From Gordius sp. MW1 (lineage: Eukaryota; Nematomorpha; Gordioida; Gordea; Gordiidae): DNA of 64,000 bases. The position numbers were made by a program, and so were the translations under genes. The DNA lies in contig OZ038531.1 in assembly GCA_964036665.1 (NCBI GenBank), positions 20,438,324-20,502,323 of the forward strand, given 5' to 3'. The notes under the pieces are model-generated. The model worked only from the letters and a program-made list of their open reading frames with translations, was not told the origin of the DNA and searched no databases. Shown here one piece after another: positions 1-10,246 of this stretch; position 1 is the first letter of the stretch, and every line of letters begins with the position of its first letter.

Positions 1-653
1 AGATGTATGCAATCCAACATAGATACTAATAGTTATGATAGTGATTCTCAACATCCCTTCTAAAAAGTAATTCATTTGAACTGTTGACTTTTAAGTTATT
101 AAAAATAGATTAGAGTCTATTAAAATGCCTTTAAAATTTAGGAAAGGCAATGGTAGATTTAAAAAGGACACTAGTAAATTAATATATATTATTTTACAAT
201 TTTTTCAGGTTTAACCTTTAAGCAGAAAAGTAAACCTATTGAAGTGTAAAAATGTATCCCACCTGTGTTTAAATTTACTAAAATGATATGTTTATCCTAT
301 ACATTTTTAATATTATAATTTATGGTTAATAAAAGATGCATTTTATACTAAATTGTTTATTACAGTCTTTTATTGATTTATTAGTGTAATTAACACATTA
401 AGTACCTAGACTTATTTACAATTCTCATATTTATATTATCAAAAATATGACATTAAACTAAGTTATATAAAAAAGTCATTTAATTGTTTTGATATTCGCT
501 TAACTTGAAACTAAAAAAATGCATAAGTTATTTTGCAAAAATTAATTACATAGTACTTTGATTTGAATTCCAATATTAAGATGATTACTCTATAAATTTG
601 TAGAGGCTCTTTCGCACGCTACTTTCCCTTGACCCCGTCTAGGCGAATTCTAA
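1..653. other. AT-rich stretch, no gene seen
   Basis: AT-rich sequence with no long frame, RNA gene or transposon end that I can recognise. Confidence 0.6.
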
Positions 654-829
654 CACGTTACTTTATTTAATAGCCCCTCGCTTGTACTTAACCATCACGT
701 TATTTTTATTTTAATAGCCCCTCGCTTGTACTTAACCATCACGTTATTTTTATTTTAATAGCCCCTCGCTTGTACTTAACCATCACGTTATTTTTATTTT
801 AATAGCCCCTCGCTTGTATTCAACAATCG
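654..829. repeat. 44-bp tandem repeat, about 3.8 copies
   Basis: The unit begins ATAGCCCCTCGCTTG at 670, 714, 758 and 802, exactly 44 bp apart. The inner copies look identical and the last degrades after about 24 bp. No spacers are present, so this is a short minisatellite and not a CRISPR. The near identity of the copies suggests recent expansion. Confidence 0.9.
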
Positions 830-2081
830 CCTGATTATTCAAATGATAATGGGCTCGCGCAGTAAGCACAACCTTTAAAACTAACAGGATCATTATTCAT
901 TTTGTTCGTATATACTTTATACTACCAACAACGATTACTAAAGTATCTCTTCTAATTAATGAAATAACCACTTCAAATTTGACATCTAACTAAATTATAT
1001 AAAAAGTCATTTAAATTTGATTGTTAGTTATCTTTAATGCTTCATAATAATTGATCGCTTTTGTTCAAAAACGACATTTCATAATAATGACAACCAATCA
1101 AATTCATAGACAATATCGCAACTGAAATTTATATATGTCATATATCTTAAGTAAACAACCAATCGGCGGACAGTAGTCAAATCGAATTGACTGAAGTCTA
1201 GACGGTTACACTTAATAATGAGCGATTCCTTCTATGGAACGATCATAAGGACTTATTGATATTTGGGACGCCCTCGCTATCAAAGTTACTGTGTGAGCTA
1301 GACAGTATATATATATGGACGGCACTTTCAAAGTTTGCCCTACTCTTTATTGTCATGTAAATAATATTTAGGCATCAATACATATAAATATGATTTTAGT
1401 TGTATACAATCCACGTTTTTTATAAAGAACACATGGTCCCTGCAGTATACGTTTTCATGCCTAATAGAAAACGTGAAACGTACTGCAGGGTATTCAATAA
1501 ATTGAAGGATGTCTGTTCAGACTAAAATTTGACACTAGACCCAATCTTCATACAGATTCATTTTGAGCGAGCTGCGAAGAGTGCTCTAAGATCATGCTTC
1601 CCAGACTCTGTGATAAAAGGTAATTATTTATATATCGTCTTAATTTTTTAAGGGTGCTTTTTCCATTTATCCAAGGCCATGCTCAGGAAAATAAAACGTT
1701 TAGAATCCAAGTGAGATTATAATAATAACCCCTTGATATGTAAAATGGTGAGGAGAGTGTCGGGACTGCCATTTCTACGGATTTAAGATGTAGATACCGT
1801 TTACAACGCATGTTGGGAAGACCCTATTGTCTCCCAACATGCTAAATTGCGTCTTTTTTTACATATGATTTTAATGCATAGGTGGGCCCCTCTGCCACAT
1901 TTCATTACGAGACTGTTGGTCCTAGGACCAATAATCACCTCAAAGGGTACGACAATGCCCTTAAGTCCCTTATTGGACAGGCTGACCCTGACTTATATTA
2001 ATGCATATCTTTTTTACAAGAAAACAAAAGACTGATGTCAATCTTATACAGATTGACCACGGTCGAGTATATATTCTATAA
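830..2081. other. non-coding stretch with two small inverted repeats
   Basis: No gene recognised. Two imperfect hairpins stand out. At 1438-1490, CCCTGCAGTA faces TACTGCAGGG. At 1808-1842, GCATGTTGGGA faces TCCCAACATGC across a 13-nt loop. Neither is followed by a recognisable RNA gene. Confidence 0.5.
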
Positions 2082-2327
2082 ATAAAGGCGTTTCACGAGA
2101 AAAATTTACAAATATATACTTTATTAGCACTATACTTACATCACTCGCGGGATTTTGACATTTTTAATTACGTTGATAATATTGCAAAACTTTTATCTTA
2201 TAGTTTTGATACGCGTAATCGGAATTTTGCTCATACTCCTTCGCCGAACTCGCTTTTTAATAATTTGCCTAGTGTTTCTAATGAACGAGATACGAGTGAT
2301 TATACCGACGATAGTGATACTGAATAA
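2082..2327 (+). CDS. possible C-terminal exon of an unrecognised protein
   Basis: An 82-codon open stretch ends at TAA 2325-2327 and has no ATG, so if real it is the last exon of a gene. A possible splice acceptor (TTATTAG) lies near 2131. The frame reads as plausible protein, including DFDIFNYVDNIAKLLSYSF and a serine/aspartate-rich acidic tail ending DTSDYTDDSDTE. I do not recognise the family. It could equally be the end of an old transposon frame. No upstream exon was found. Confidence 0.25.
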   Translation: MKAFHEKNLQIYTLLALYLHHSRDFDIFNYVDNIAKLLSYSFDTRNRNFAHTPSPNSLFNNLPSVSNERDTSDYTDDSDTE

Positions 2328-2769
2328 ATGTCTACAATATATGTTGTTAAGTAGCAATATGGTCGGCATATAAAGTTATAGTTTTAAGATTAATTGGGAT
2401 TTGTAAAAGTTACTTTTAAAATACGAAACTTTTCATTTAAAATTTTAAAATCTTCGGCAAAAAATCGCACAAAATTCCGAGGTAATAAGTTTGGTAAAAA
2501 ATAAAATTTTCACATTCTTAAAAAAGTTATTGATAGCTACCGGATTCTCACGACCTGCCATAACATTTTATAATTAGATCTTTTTTTAACAAGAACAAGA
2601 TTTAAAGCATTCTTTAGTTAGGCTCTTTGGTAAGCATTAAATGAAAAAAATGGGGTATCAGTTTCTTATTTTGTATCCATCAATCATTGTATATATCAAT
2701 ATAACGGTACATCAATAAGTAAAAATTATTGGTAGATAAAAATAAAATAGAAGTAGATAATAAAGTTAT
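2328..2769. other. AT-rich stretch before the LTR element
   Basis: Nothing recognised except the 5-bp target duplication GTTAT at 2765-2769, which belongs to the adjacent LTR retrotransposon. Confidence 0.6.
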
Positions 2770-2953
2770 TGTTGGGATTGGGAATCTTTATTTACTAGAG
2801 AGAGGATTCGAAGTGATACAAAAATAGAAAAGTGAGTAAAAACGTGTATATCCAACGTATATAATACATACCAATTAACGATAATTAGATTGACAACACA
2901 ACGGTAAACAACATATCCCCTGAGGCACTTCGCGCTCCAATTACCTCTCTACA
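2770..2953 (-). repeat. 3' LTR of the Ty3/gypsy element
   Basis: Direct repeat of 6660-6843. It starts TGTTGGG and ends CTCTACA on the plus strand. It is preceded by the GTTAT duplication and followed by the polypurine tract at about 2954-2968. Confidence 0.95.
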
Positions 2954-5652
2954 GTTCCCCCTTTTTCACAGACAAAATCCTTAAGGAATGCTGGCGGTTT
3001 TCGACTACGCTGCGGGTATCTAGGTTCTTCTCTAGGCGTTCCTGACTGGTTTTGCATTTGATCTCTTGTGGTACTTGTTCCCCTGTTTTGTATTTGTTCT
3101 CTTGGAGCGCTTGTTCCCTCTTCCCTTTCTGATGATATTCTTTGTGGCCACCCGTTCTCTTGTCCCAGAGTGGTCCGATTCAGGATTTTCCGTTTCCTTA
3201 CTTGATCCACGTGTCGGTGGTGATTTCTTCCCTGTGCCCATACATCGTAGGACCGACTACCATGCTTGGCTTTTATCGTGCCTTCTACCCATTTGCTTGG
3301 ACCCAGAAACATGCGCACCCAAACCAAGTCTCCTACGTTGAACGTCCGCGGGTTCCCGGTCTCTATCCATTGTTGTGTTACGGTTTCCCTCAAAACCTCC
3401 CATTCGGTTCGCATCCTTCTTTTCAGCATCATCTCTGCCGGGCTTTTATTGGTTGCGGGGTGTTTTGTAGATCTGTAGTTTTCCAAAAATCTACTCAGCC
3501 CTACTTCCGACTCGTTCCTAACGATGGCTTCTTTAATTAATCGTACGTATCTTTCTGCCAACCCGTTCGACGCCGGATGGTAAGGAGCTGTCCATCGTTG
3601 ATTAATTCCCCTCGACTTGCAAAAGTTCTGTAACTCCTGCCCTTTGAATTGTGGGCCGTTATCTAATATTAACCAAGGTGGATTTCCAAATCTAGCGAAC
3701 GTTTCGGCCAGTTTTTTTATAACGGTTGTCGCCGTGGTGTCTTCTAATTTAAACACCTCTACCCATTTCGAGCTATTGTCCACCATCACGAGGTATGACT
3801 TCCCCTTGAGAGGCCCCATGATATCGATATGTACTTGGACCCATGGTTTATGGCTAGGTTGACACTCTATCAATGGTGCCCTCTTCGCCGCCGCAGCCGT
3901 GTAATTGCAACTCCGGCACCCTTTCGCTACGCTCAATAAGTCATCGTCAAGAGTCGGCCACCATATATACTGCCGTGCCACTTCTTGCATTCGCTTGATA
4001 CCTACGTGGCCCCTATGTAGACTTTGGAGTACCACTCCTCGTAACTTCGCCGGAATTAATATTCGTCCCCCTTTGTAATATATTATGCTTTTGGCTTCAT
4101 GTAACTTTGGCAAATGTTTTTCGTAGGTGCGTCTTAGACCACACGTGACCATTGTATTTTGTTTACCCCTAGTCCACTCTTTTAATTGCCGCAGCCCCGG
4201 ATCCTCCAAGGTGTGTTGTTTTACCACGTCCAATGATATAAACGGATTCATCGAGTCCTCTGGTATTTCCTCGCTAACCTGATACGCGTGTTCGTTCGGA
4301 TTTCTAGACAAGAAATCTGCCGCGTTTTCGGTTCCCTTGTTGTATTCGAACCTGGTCGTATAGCCTGATACCATGAGCGCCCACCTGGTTAGGCGTGGTG
4401 ACCATTGTTCCTTGCCCCTTTTGCTCTGATAAAATATATATATAAGCGGTCTATGATCCGCCATGATAGTAACGCTTCGTCCTTGTACATATTCGTTGAA
4501 CTTTTTTAGTCCATACACCACCGCACGGGCCTCTCGTTCGATCGTCGAATACCGGCTTTCGCTATCGTTTAATGCTCTTGACGCATAGGCCACCACTCTC
4601 CAATTCTCTCCTGGTGCTCGTTGCTGTAAGATGGCCCCTAACCCCGTACCCGAGGCGTCTACGACCAGGCCGGTCTCCCACTCTCCATTGAAGTACGCCA
4701 GAACGGGGGCTTTCGTAAGCGCGGACTTGATAGCTTCAAATGCTCCTTGCTGTTCTTCACCCCAGTGGTACATCACGTTCTTTTTCATGAGTTTCTGAAT
4801 CGGGTGTATGATTTTGGCGTAGTCCTTAATGAACTTTGAAAAGTATGTTGTTAACCCAAGGAAGGACCTTATTTCGTTTTTGTTAGTTAAGTTTTTCCAC
4901 TGCTTGACTAATTCGGCTTTATTGTCGTTGATTCGAATCCCCTTGTTACTTATTACGTATCCCAGAAAGGTTACTTCCTTCGCCCACAAGATACTCTTGG
5001 CAATGTTCAGCACGAATTCCCACTTTTGTAACGTTTCAAGTACCTTGAGTAACCTCTCGTTGTGAATTTCTTCCGTCTCCCCTGCAATTAAGATATCGTC
5101 GATGTAAATCGCAACCCCTTCCATGCCTCCTAATATTTGGTCCATTGTCTTTTGAAAAATGGCCGCGGCACAATTTAAACCGAACGGCATCCGGTTAACT
5201 TTAAATAGGCCCTTGTGCGTCGAGATAGTCAATCGTTGGCTCGTCTCTGGCCCTAATTCGAGCTGTAGGTACGCTTTCGTAAGGTCCAGCTTCGTAAAAT
5301 AGCACGCATTATCAAGTTTATTTAACAAGTCGTCGATTTTGGGTAACGGGTACAACAATCCTTGCGCGTATTTATTTATCGTAAACCGGTAGTCTATACA
5401 TAATCGCAGAGTTCCATCGCTTTTTTTCACGGGTACCACTGGGCTGGCCCATCTTGAGAAATCGATTGGTTCAATCACCCCGTCCTTGACCCATTTATCC
5501 AGCTCTTCTTCTACTTTTTTCTTCCACGCCATCGGCACCCTTCGAGCGGGGATAAATACGGGCTCTATGCCCTCTTTTAACGGCACCTCCACCGTTATTC
5601 CCTTGACCGCTTGTGGGAGTTCGTCTTGCTGGCCACCCCATCGCTTCATCAC
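2941..5652 (-). CDS. Ty3/gypsy pol: reverse transcriptase, RNase H, integrase
   Basis: A 903-codon open frame. Residues about 30-290 are reverse transcriptase, with the YIDD active-site box near 183-186. RNase H follows at about 325-450 (VVDASGTGLGAIL). The integrase zinc-binding region is near 545-583 and the integrase core near 605-705. The C-terminal tail is basic and proline/arginine-rich. The enzyme set copies element RNA into DNA and inserts it into the genome. The first residues overlap the end of the protease frame, as is usual for the family. The frame looks whole; I did not test whether it is still expressed. Confidence 0.93.
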   Translation of the reverse strand: MMKRWGGQQDELPQAVKGITVEVPLKEGIEPVFIPARRVPMAWKKKVEEELDKWVKDGVIEPIDFSRWASPVVPVKKSDGTLRLCIDYRFTINKYAQGLLYPLPKIDDLLNKLDNACYFTKLDLTKAYLQLELGPETSQRLTISTHKGLFKVNRMPFGLNCAAAIFQKTMDQILGGMEGVAIYIDDILIAGETEEIHNERLLKVLETLQKWEFVLNIAKSILWAKEVTFLGYVISNKGIRINDNKAELVKQWKNLTNKNEIRSFLGLTTYFSKFIKDYAKIIHPIQKLMKKNVMYHWGEEQQGAFEAIKSALTKAPVLAYFNGEWETGLVVDASGTGLGAILQQRAPGENWRVVAYASRALNDSESRYSTIEREARAVVYGLKKFNEYVQGRSVTIMADHRPLIYIFYQSKRGKEQWSPRLTRWALMVSGYTTRFEYNKGTENAADFLSRNPNEHAYQVSEEIPEDSMNPFISLDVVKQHTLEDPGLRQLKEWTRGKQNTMVTCGLRRTYEKHLPKLHEAKSIIYYKGGRILIPAKLRGVVLQSLHRGHVGIKRMQEVARQYIWWPTLDDDLLSVAKGCRSCNYTAAAAKRAPLIECQPSHKPWVQVHIDIMGPLKGKSYLVMVDNSSKWVEVFKLEDTTATTVIKKLAETFARFGNPPWLILDNGPQFKGQELQNFCKSRGINQRWTAPYHPASNGLAERYVRLIKEAIVRNESEVGLSRFLENYRSTKHPATNKSPAEMMLKRRMRTEWEVLRETVTQQWIETGNPRTFNVGDLVWVRMFLGPSKWVEGTIKAKHGSRSYDVWAQGRNHHRHVDQVRKRKILNRTTLGQENGWPQRISSEREEGTSAPREQIQNRGTSTTRDQMQNQSGTPREEPRYPQRSRKPPAFLKDFVCEKGGTVER

Positions 5653-5974
5653 GTGCTGGATCGCGGCCTTGGTGTCTTTCAGTCTTTCTCCGTAATTGAC
5701 CGCAAACCGTTCCGCCGCAGCCCTCGAGTTCCAACGTATTTTGACGCCAGATTTCGGGCTCGAACTCCTGTATCCAATCGATCCCGCACAACGGCGGCCC
5801 CGCTACGTCTGCTAGCAATAACGACAGCTGTTTCCTCGTGTTACCCATTCGGACATCGACTTGCACCTTGGCTACGATCTTTATTTCCTCGTGGCCGTAC
5901 GCGTATACCGTCGGGACGGACTCTTTGTTGCGTGGGATCTCCTTCGCCCATATTCGCGCCGGTATGATCGACAC
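5495..5974 (-). pseudogene. Ty3/gypsy protease region (fossil)
   Basis: This lies between gag and pol. It reads IIPARIWAKEIPRN and LLLADVAGPPLCGIDWI, in the place and style of a retropepsin-like domain of Ty3/gypsy elements. It belongs to the element at 2770-6843. The frame relationship to gag and pol is left undetermined. Confidence 0.6.
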
Positions 5975-5983
5975 CGTAACGCC

Positions 5984-6658
5984 CTAATCAAAGATAAATT
6001 GGAACAAATCGTTATTAATGTATACGTCAACTGTTAACACATCTAAAGCATGGTTTAACCTGGGAATCCGGACCGGTCCAGTCCACGCTTCTCGTCTCGC
6101 CACCACGCTCCACGCCTCTTCGGACCCGTCCTGCAAGGTGCTTAGCCCCCCTTCTATTGTCTCGGCCGTTAACGCTAGTTCTCGTAGGCGGTCCCATTTG
6201 ATATCATCTTCTGATAATAGTCTCGCCTGTAAGCTTCTATCGCGCAATCCTATAATAAATTGGTCGACGATTCTGTTTTGCAACTCTTAGTTTCCGAAGT
6301 TGCAGCTGTTAGCTCCGGCCTTGAGTCTATTAGCGTACGCGTCTATTGACTCTCCCTGGCCTTGTCGCATCTTTGAGAATTCGTGTCTCTTTGCTCTCCT
6401 ACAAGGGTTCTTTTGGAATAACTTCTTTAACCGCTCTTTCGCTTCTTCATATGTCATCCCTGTCAACTCTTGCGGTCTATAATCCTCTAGAATTAATTGG
6501 AATGCATCCCCCTCGAGGTTGGTTAATAATAGAGCCGCTTTTTGCTCATCTGTCTCCGTCTTATTACTCCTAAGGAATAACTCGAATTGAGTTAAAAAAA
6601 CATCGATGTCAGCCGTTGTTTTATATTTCTGCATCTCCGCGTAGGTTCCCGACGCCAA
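5984..6658 (-). pseudogene. Ty3/gypsy gag region (fossil)
   Basis: Immediately inside the 5' LTR. It reads DIDVFLTQFELFLRSNK and DEQKAALLLTNLEGDAFQLI, the usual gag capsid-like pattern of Ty3/gypsy elements. It is broken at the level of reading frame. No zinc knuckle was seen. Confidence 0.7.
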
Positions 6659-6659
6659 C

Positions 6660-6843
6660 TGTTGGGCTTAGGAATCTTTATTTACTAGAGAGAGGATTCG
6701 AAGTGAAACAAAAATAGAAAAGTGATTAAAAACGTGTATATCCAACGTATATAATACATACCAATTAACGATAATTAGATTGACAACACAACGGTAAACA
6801 ACATATCCCCTGAGGCACTTCGCGCTCCAATTACCTCTCTACA
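6660..6843 (-). repeat. 5' LTR of the Ty3/gypsy element
   Basis: Partner of the LTR at 2770-2953, about 98 percent identical by eye. It is followed by GTTAT at 6844-6848, the second copy of the target duplication. Confidence 0.95.
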
Positions 6844-7105
6844 GTTATTGATTCAAGTATAAATAAATTTCCTATAGCAAAAACTTAATACAAAAGCTTA
6901 TTTAATCACATGCACATTGCTAGTAATCATATTTAATAATGATCCATTTACAATCGATCTAAATTAAGTTATATAGCATCCTAAATTGTATAAATAATTT
7001 CTATTTAATTTAATGTCTAGAGAGATTGGCTATTTAAAATTAAATATGTTCTCTATTAAAGTACAAAAAACATTAGCAAATATCTTATATGTTTACGCTG
7101 AGTTT

Positions 7106-9360
7106 TGTTATAACTTTGTACGAAGTTACAAGTTACCTTATTTCTCGGCGTAAATATAAAGTGGGGAACATACAGGACTATCTTTACATCTGCGAATATT
7201 GGGTTATATAGCTATTACAAAATACGTAATTATTATTCTTAGAAATATCCATAATCTTGGAATGAATGGAATGCTGTTACTGCAGCTGTCCTTGAAAGCT
7301 TTTAGATCGCAATGAATGGGATGCTGATACTGCAGCTGTCCTTGAATTTTAGATTGGCATGAATGGAATGCTGTTACTGCAGCTGTCCTTGAAAGCTTTT
7401 AGATCGGAATGAATGGAATGCTGTTACTGCAGCTGTCCTTGAAAGCTTTTAGATTGGCATGAATGGAATGCTGTTATTGCAGCTGTCACTACAGATACTC
7501 CCTTCCCAGATACATTGGTTAATGTGTTAAGGGGGGAGGGGAAATGTAAAATATGTTAAATATTCGAGAAGTTTTCTCGGCCAATAAACCTATCTGCACT
7601 TACGTGTTACTTTCTGTGGATTTTTAACCTCTATAGTTGTTTCTGCTGGTTGATTTGTGCTTGCTCGGCCAGGAAAATGAAATTTTGTTTTTGTGCAGTC
7701 GGAAAGTGAGGAAAGTGTTTTTTGTGTAGGGTCATTTAATTTGAGGAGAAGTGTTTCCCAATAGGTCGTGTCTAATTTGTTATTTCGTTGTAATAATCTC
7801 GTCTTAGTTTTTCAACAACAATGATGTATTTTCATTTTTGATCGTTGTAGTAACTCCGGTTGTTGTAAAAAATATTTACCTAGAATTTGTAGATTGGTCA
7901 CTCCGTTAAAATATGATGGCGTATGTCGTGTTTGCGTAATTGGCAAATGAAATCAGCCGGTGCCATTAGTGGTAAATTTTTTTTTAATTGGATGCAACCT
8001 AGCTCCGGAATCACGATTTGTGTTAATGAAGTGTTAATATGTTCGCCAACCAGGTGAGAAAGTTGGTTAGGTTAAGGATATGAACGTTTTTTTAGTACTA
8101 CAGCAAAGTGCAATCGAGTAAAAGGTCCATGTGCGCCTTTTAGTTACGCTAATATGTAATTTGTTAGGCCTGGTAAAGTTGTTGAGGTTGCCATTGTAAG
8201 CAGGTAACTGAATTTAGTGGTAATTAATTTGTAAAATGTGGCAAAATAAAATATCGCTTTTGTTTACGAACCATCTAATAAAAGTGTGTCAATGTTGTAT
8301 GTTGTAGGGAAGCTCGTCTGTCGAAAAGTTAAATTATATACTGTCATGAAAGTAGATGTAACGGTTGTTTTTCGGTGGCGCAATGCCTATGATGATAACC
8401 CAGATTGTTTGACATCAGTAATTGATTCGGTGGTAGTAGTAACGATGCATTGTTGTGTTTCTGTATCTTCTTCGGCCACATCCGCGGAGAGGGATTCCAA
8501 TAAATACGCATAATTTACTTTTTTGGGAAATTATCCATCTTGTTGTAAAAAGAGCGTCTATTTGGGATATATATATATGAATATTCCTCGAGTGGAATTC
8601 AGGAAGTTTTATGTATACTGATGATTCCTGTTTTAAAGTTTCCACATGTGGGATATTGTTGTCCGAAATGGATGTCCGGGGTGAGATATAGCAGTCTTTT
8701 GTTTTAATTTTATTGATAGTAAGTAGCGGGGGTTGCTGAATATGTATAAAATATATATAGTTTCCCCTGATAGATCAGTTACTTGTCCTGAATATGTTCC
8801 TTGATGGCGATAATTCCACTTGATGTACGGCATAGTTGTGTGAATAGGGATTTAAACGAATAATTGGTTAATCCTTTGAATGCCGAAAATAATACCAAAA
8901 GGTACAACTCCAGGGGGTAAGTGGTGGATGTTAAAAACAAATTTGCCCCCCCCCGTAAAGCGGGGTCACCAGTGTTATAACTTTGTACGAAGTTACAAGT
9001 TACTTTATTTCTCGGCGAAAATATAAATTGAGGAACAAAAATTACAGGACTATCTTTACATCTGCGAATATTGGGTTTATATAGCTATTACAAAGTACGT
9101 AATTATTATTCTTAGAAAAATCCATAATCTTGGAATGATGGAATGCTGTTACTGCAGCTGTCCTTGAAAGCTTTTAGATCGGAATGAATGGAATGCTGTT
9201 ACTGCAGCTGTCTTTGAAAGCTTTTAGATTGGCATCACTGTTACTGCAGCTGTCCTTGAAAGCTTTTAGATCGGAATGAATGGAATGCTGTTACTGCAGC
9301 TGTCCTTGAAAGCTTTCAGATTGGCATGAATGGAATGCTGTTATTGCAGCTGTCACTGCA
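7106..9360 (-). mobile_element. gag-only LTR retrotransposon derivative (Ty3/gypsy fossil)
   Basis: LTRs of about 388 bp lie at 7106-7493 and 8972-9360, starting TGTTATAACTTTG on the plus strand and about 95 percent alike by eye. The minus strand just inside the right LTR reads TGGTGACCCCG, matching the 3' end of animal tRNA-Trp, a primer known for CsRn1-type Ty3 elements. A purine-rich GGGAAGGGAG lies inside the left LTR. The 1.5-kb interior carries only a gag-like remnant; no polymerase was seen. Each LTR holds about five imperfect 50-bp tandem units. I find no clear target duplication. It is broken and older than the 2.8-kb element. Confidence 0.8.
8415..8833 (-). pseudogene. gag-like remnant in the LTR derivative
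   Basis: The minus strand reads VYIKLPEFHSRNIHIYISQ followed by IDALFTTRWI. This resembles the start of the capsid region of CsRn1-like Ty3 gag (family pattern: KLPPF, then a WF.Q.E.QF motif). It is flanked by LTRs with a tRNA-Trp-type primer site, which agrees with that clade. It is a fossil piece only. Confidence 0.5.
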
Positions 9361-9739
9361 GATTATACTCTCTAACTATATCAATAAACGTTCTAAGTAT
9401 TCCATTAATCAACTTGAAAACAAGAATCTAGAGGCATGAGATAGCACTCGGATGATATCCTTTATATAATACTTAAATTTACTATATATTGCTTATTTAT
9501 ACACCACCCTATACCAAACTAACGTGTATTAGTTTATTATATAATTTAATATTTAATATATATAAAAAATTCAGAATCTGAATTTCATATACAGCGAATT
9601 GATATTTTATATAAAAATCTAAGGCAGTTACTTCATTAAAATGATTTAAAATATTTTCCATTCTAAAGTATTATTATAAATTACAAAATAATTGGCCAAT
9701 ACGTTTAGCTTCAAGAGTGGAATTTTTCAAATTATGGGT

Positions 9740-10215
9740 GAAAGAATCATTGATCTTTTTTCTTTTGATCCATTAAAAGATCCCAGGAAACATAAAGATT
9801 TTCTTTACCAATAATCAAGCTGTGTAAAATCACACATGTTTTTATTTTTAAAACAGTTGTGTAGGTTTTAGTATCCATTGGTCTACCTAATATCCCCATT
9901 TTGAGGTGCCTTTTAACTCTAGAAATCCTGTAATGAAAGTGTCTAAAAGAACCAGGGCCCAAACGTTTAAAAGGCTTAATGATATAAGTTTTTAGTGGGT
10001 AGGCATCATCTGATTAGGACCTATGATATTTGAGTTTGGCAACTTCTTGGGGGAAGAATAGGTAATACACCATTTTCCAATTTTTTAAAAAAATTAGAGT
10101 TGCCTCCATCTGATTTACTGCCTCTACTACCAACATCAACAACTATAAATCTTTACCTAGCATCAACTAAATAAAAACATATAAATACCTTGCTCATCCT
10201 AAAATAATTAAAAAA
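9740..10215 (-). pseudogene. PIF/Harbinger DDE transposase, C-terminal remnant
   Basis: Read on the minus strand from about 10200, the segments come in the order of the Harbinger nuclease (DDE_Tnp_4 type). CFYLVDAR and RFIVVDVGSRGSKSDGG cover the first catalytic Asp region, then LENGVLPIPP, then DDAYPLKTYIIKPFKR, and then GPGSFRHFHYRISRVKR, the conserved NYRLSRARR-like segment. The last part is intact for 71 codons (9747-9962). Upstream there are several stops and frame changes, and the N-terminal half and the partner Myb-like ORF are absent. Transposon ends were not found. It is inactive. Confidence 0.75.
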
Positions 10216-10246
10216 TCTCATTAGATAGATCACTAATTTAGGAAAT

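Larger units (their letters stand above)
2770..6843 (-). mobile_element. Ty3/gypsy LTR retrotransposon, young
   Basis: A 4.07-kb element on the minus strand. LTRs of 184 bp lie at 2770-2953 and 6660-6843, begin TG and end CA, and differ at about four positions by eye, so the insertion is young. The target duplication GTTAT is at 2765-2769 and 6844-6848. A purine run (AAAAAGGGGGAAC on the minus strand) sits next to the 3' LTR, and a TGGCGTCGGGAACC primer-binding-like site sits next to the 5' LTR. The parts, 5' to 3', are gag, protease, then reverse transcriptase, RNase H and integrase; there is no envelope. The element is short for the family. Pol is open throughout. The gag-protease half lies in several frames, with perhaps two or three breaks, some of which could be the frame changes this family uses. 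Confidence 0.95.

Noticed and set aside
654-829. CRISPR-like array
   Set aside because: Units are contiguous without spacers and the genome is animal.
3066-6573. Plus-strand frames across the Ty3/gypsy element
   Set aside because: Antisense shadows of the pol and gag frames.
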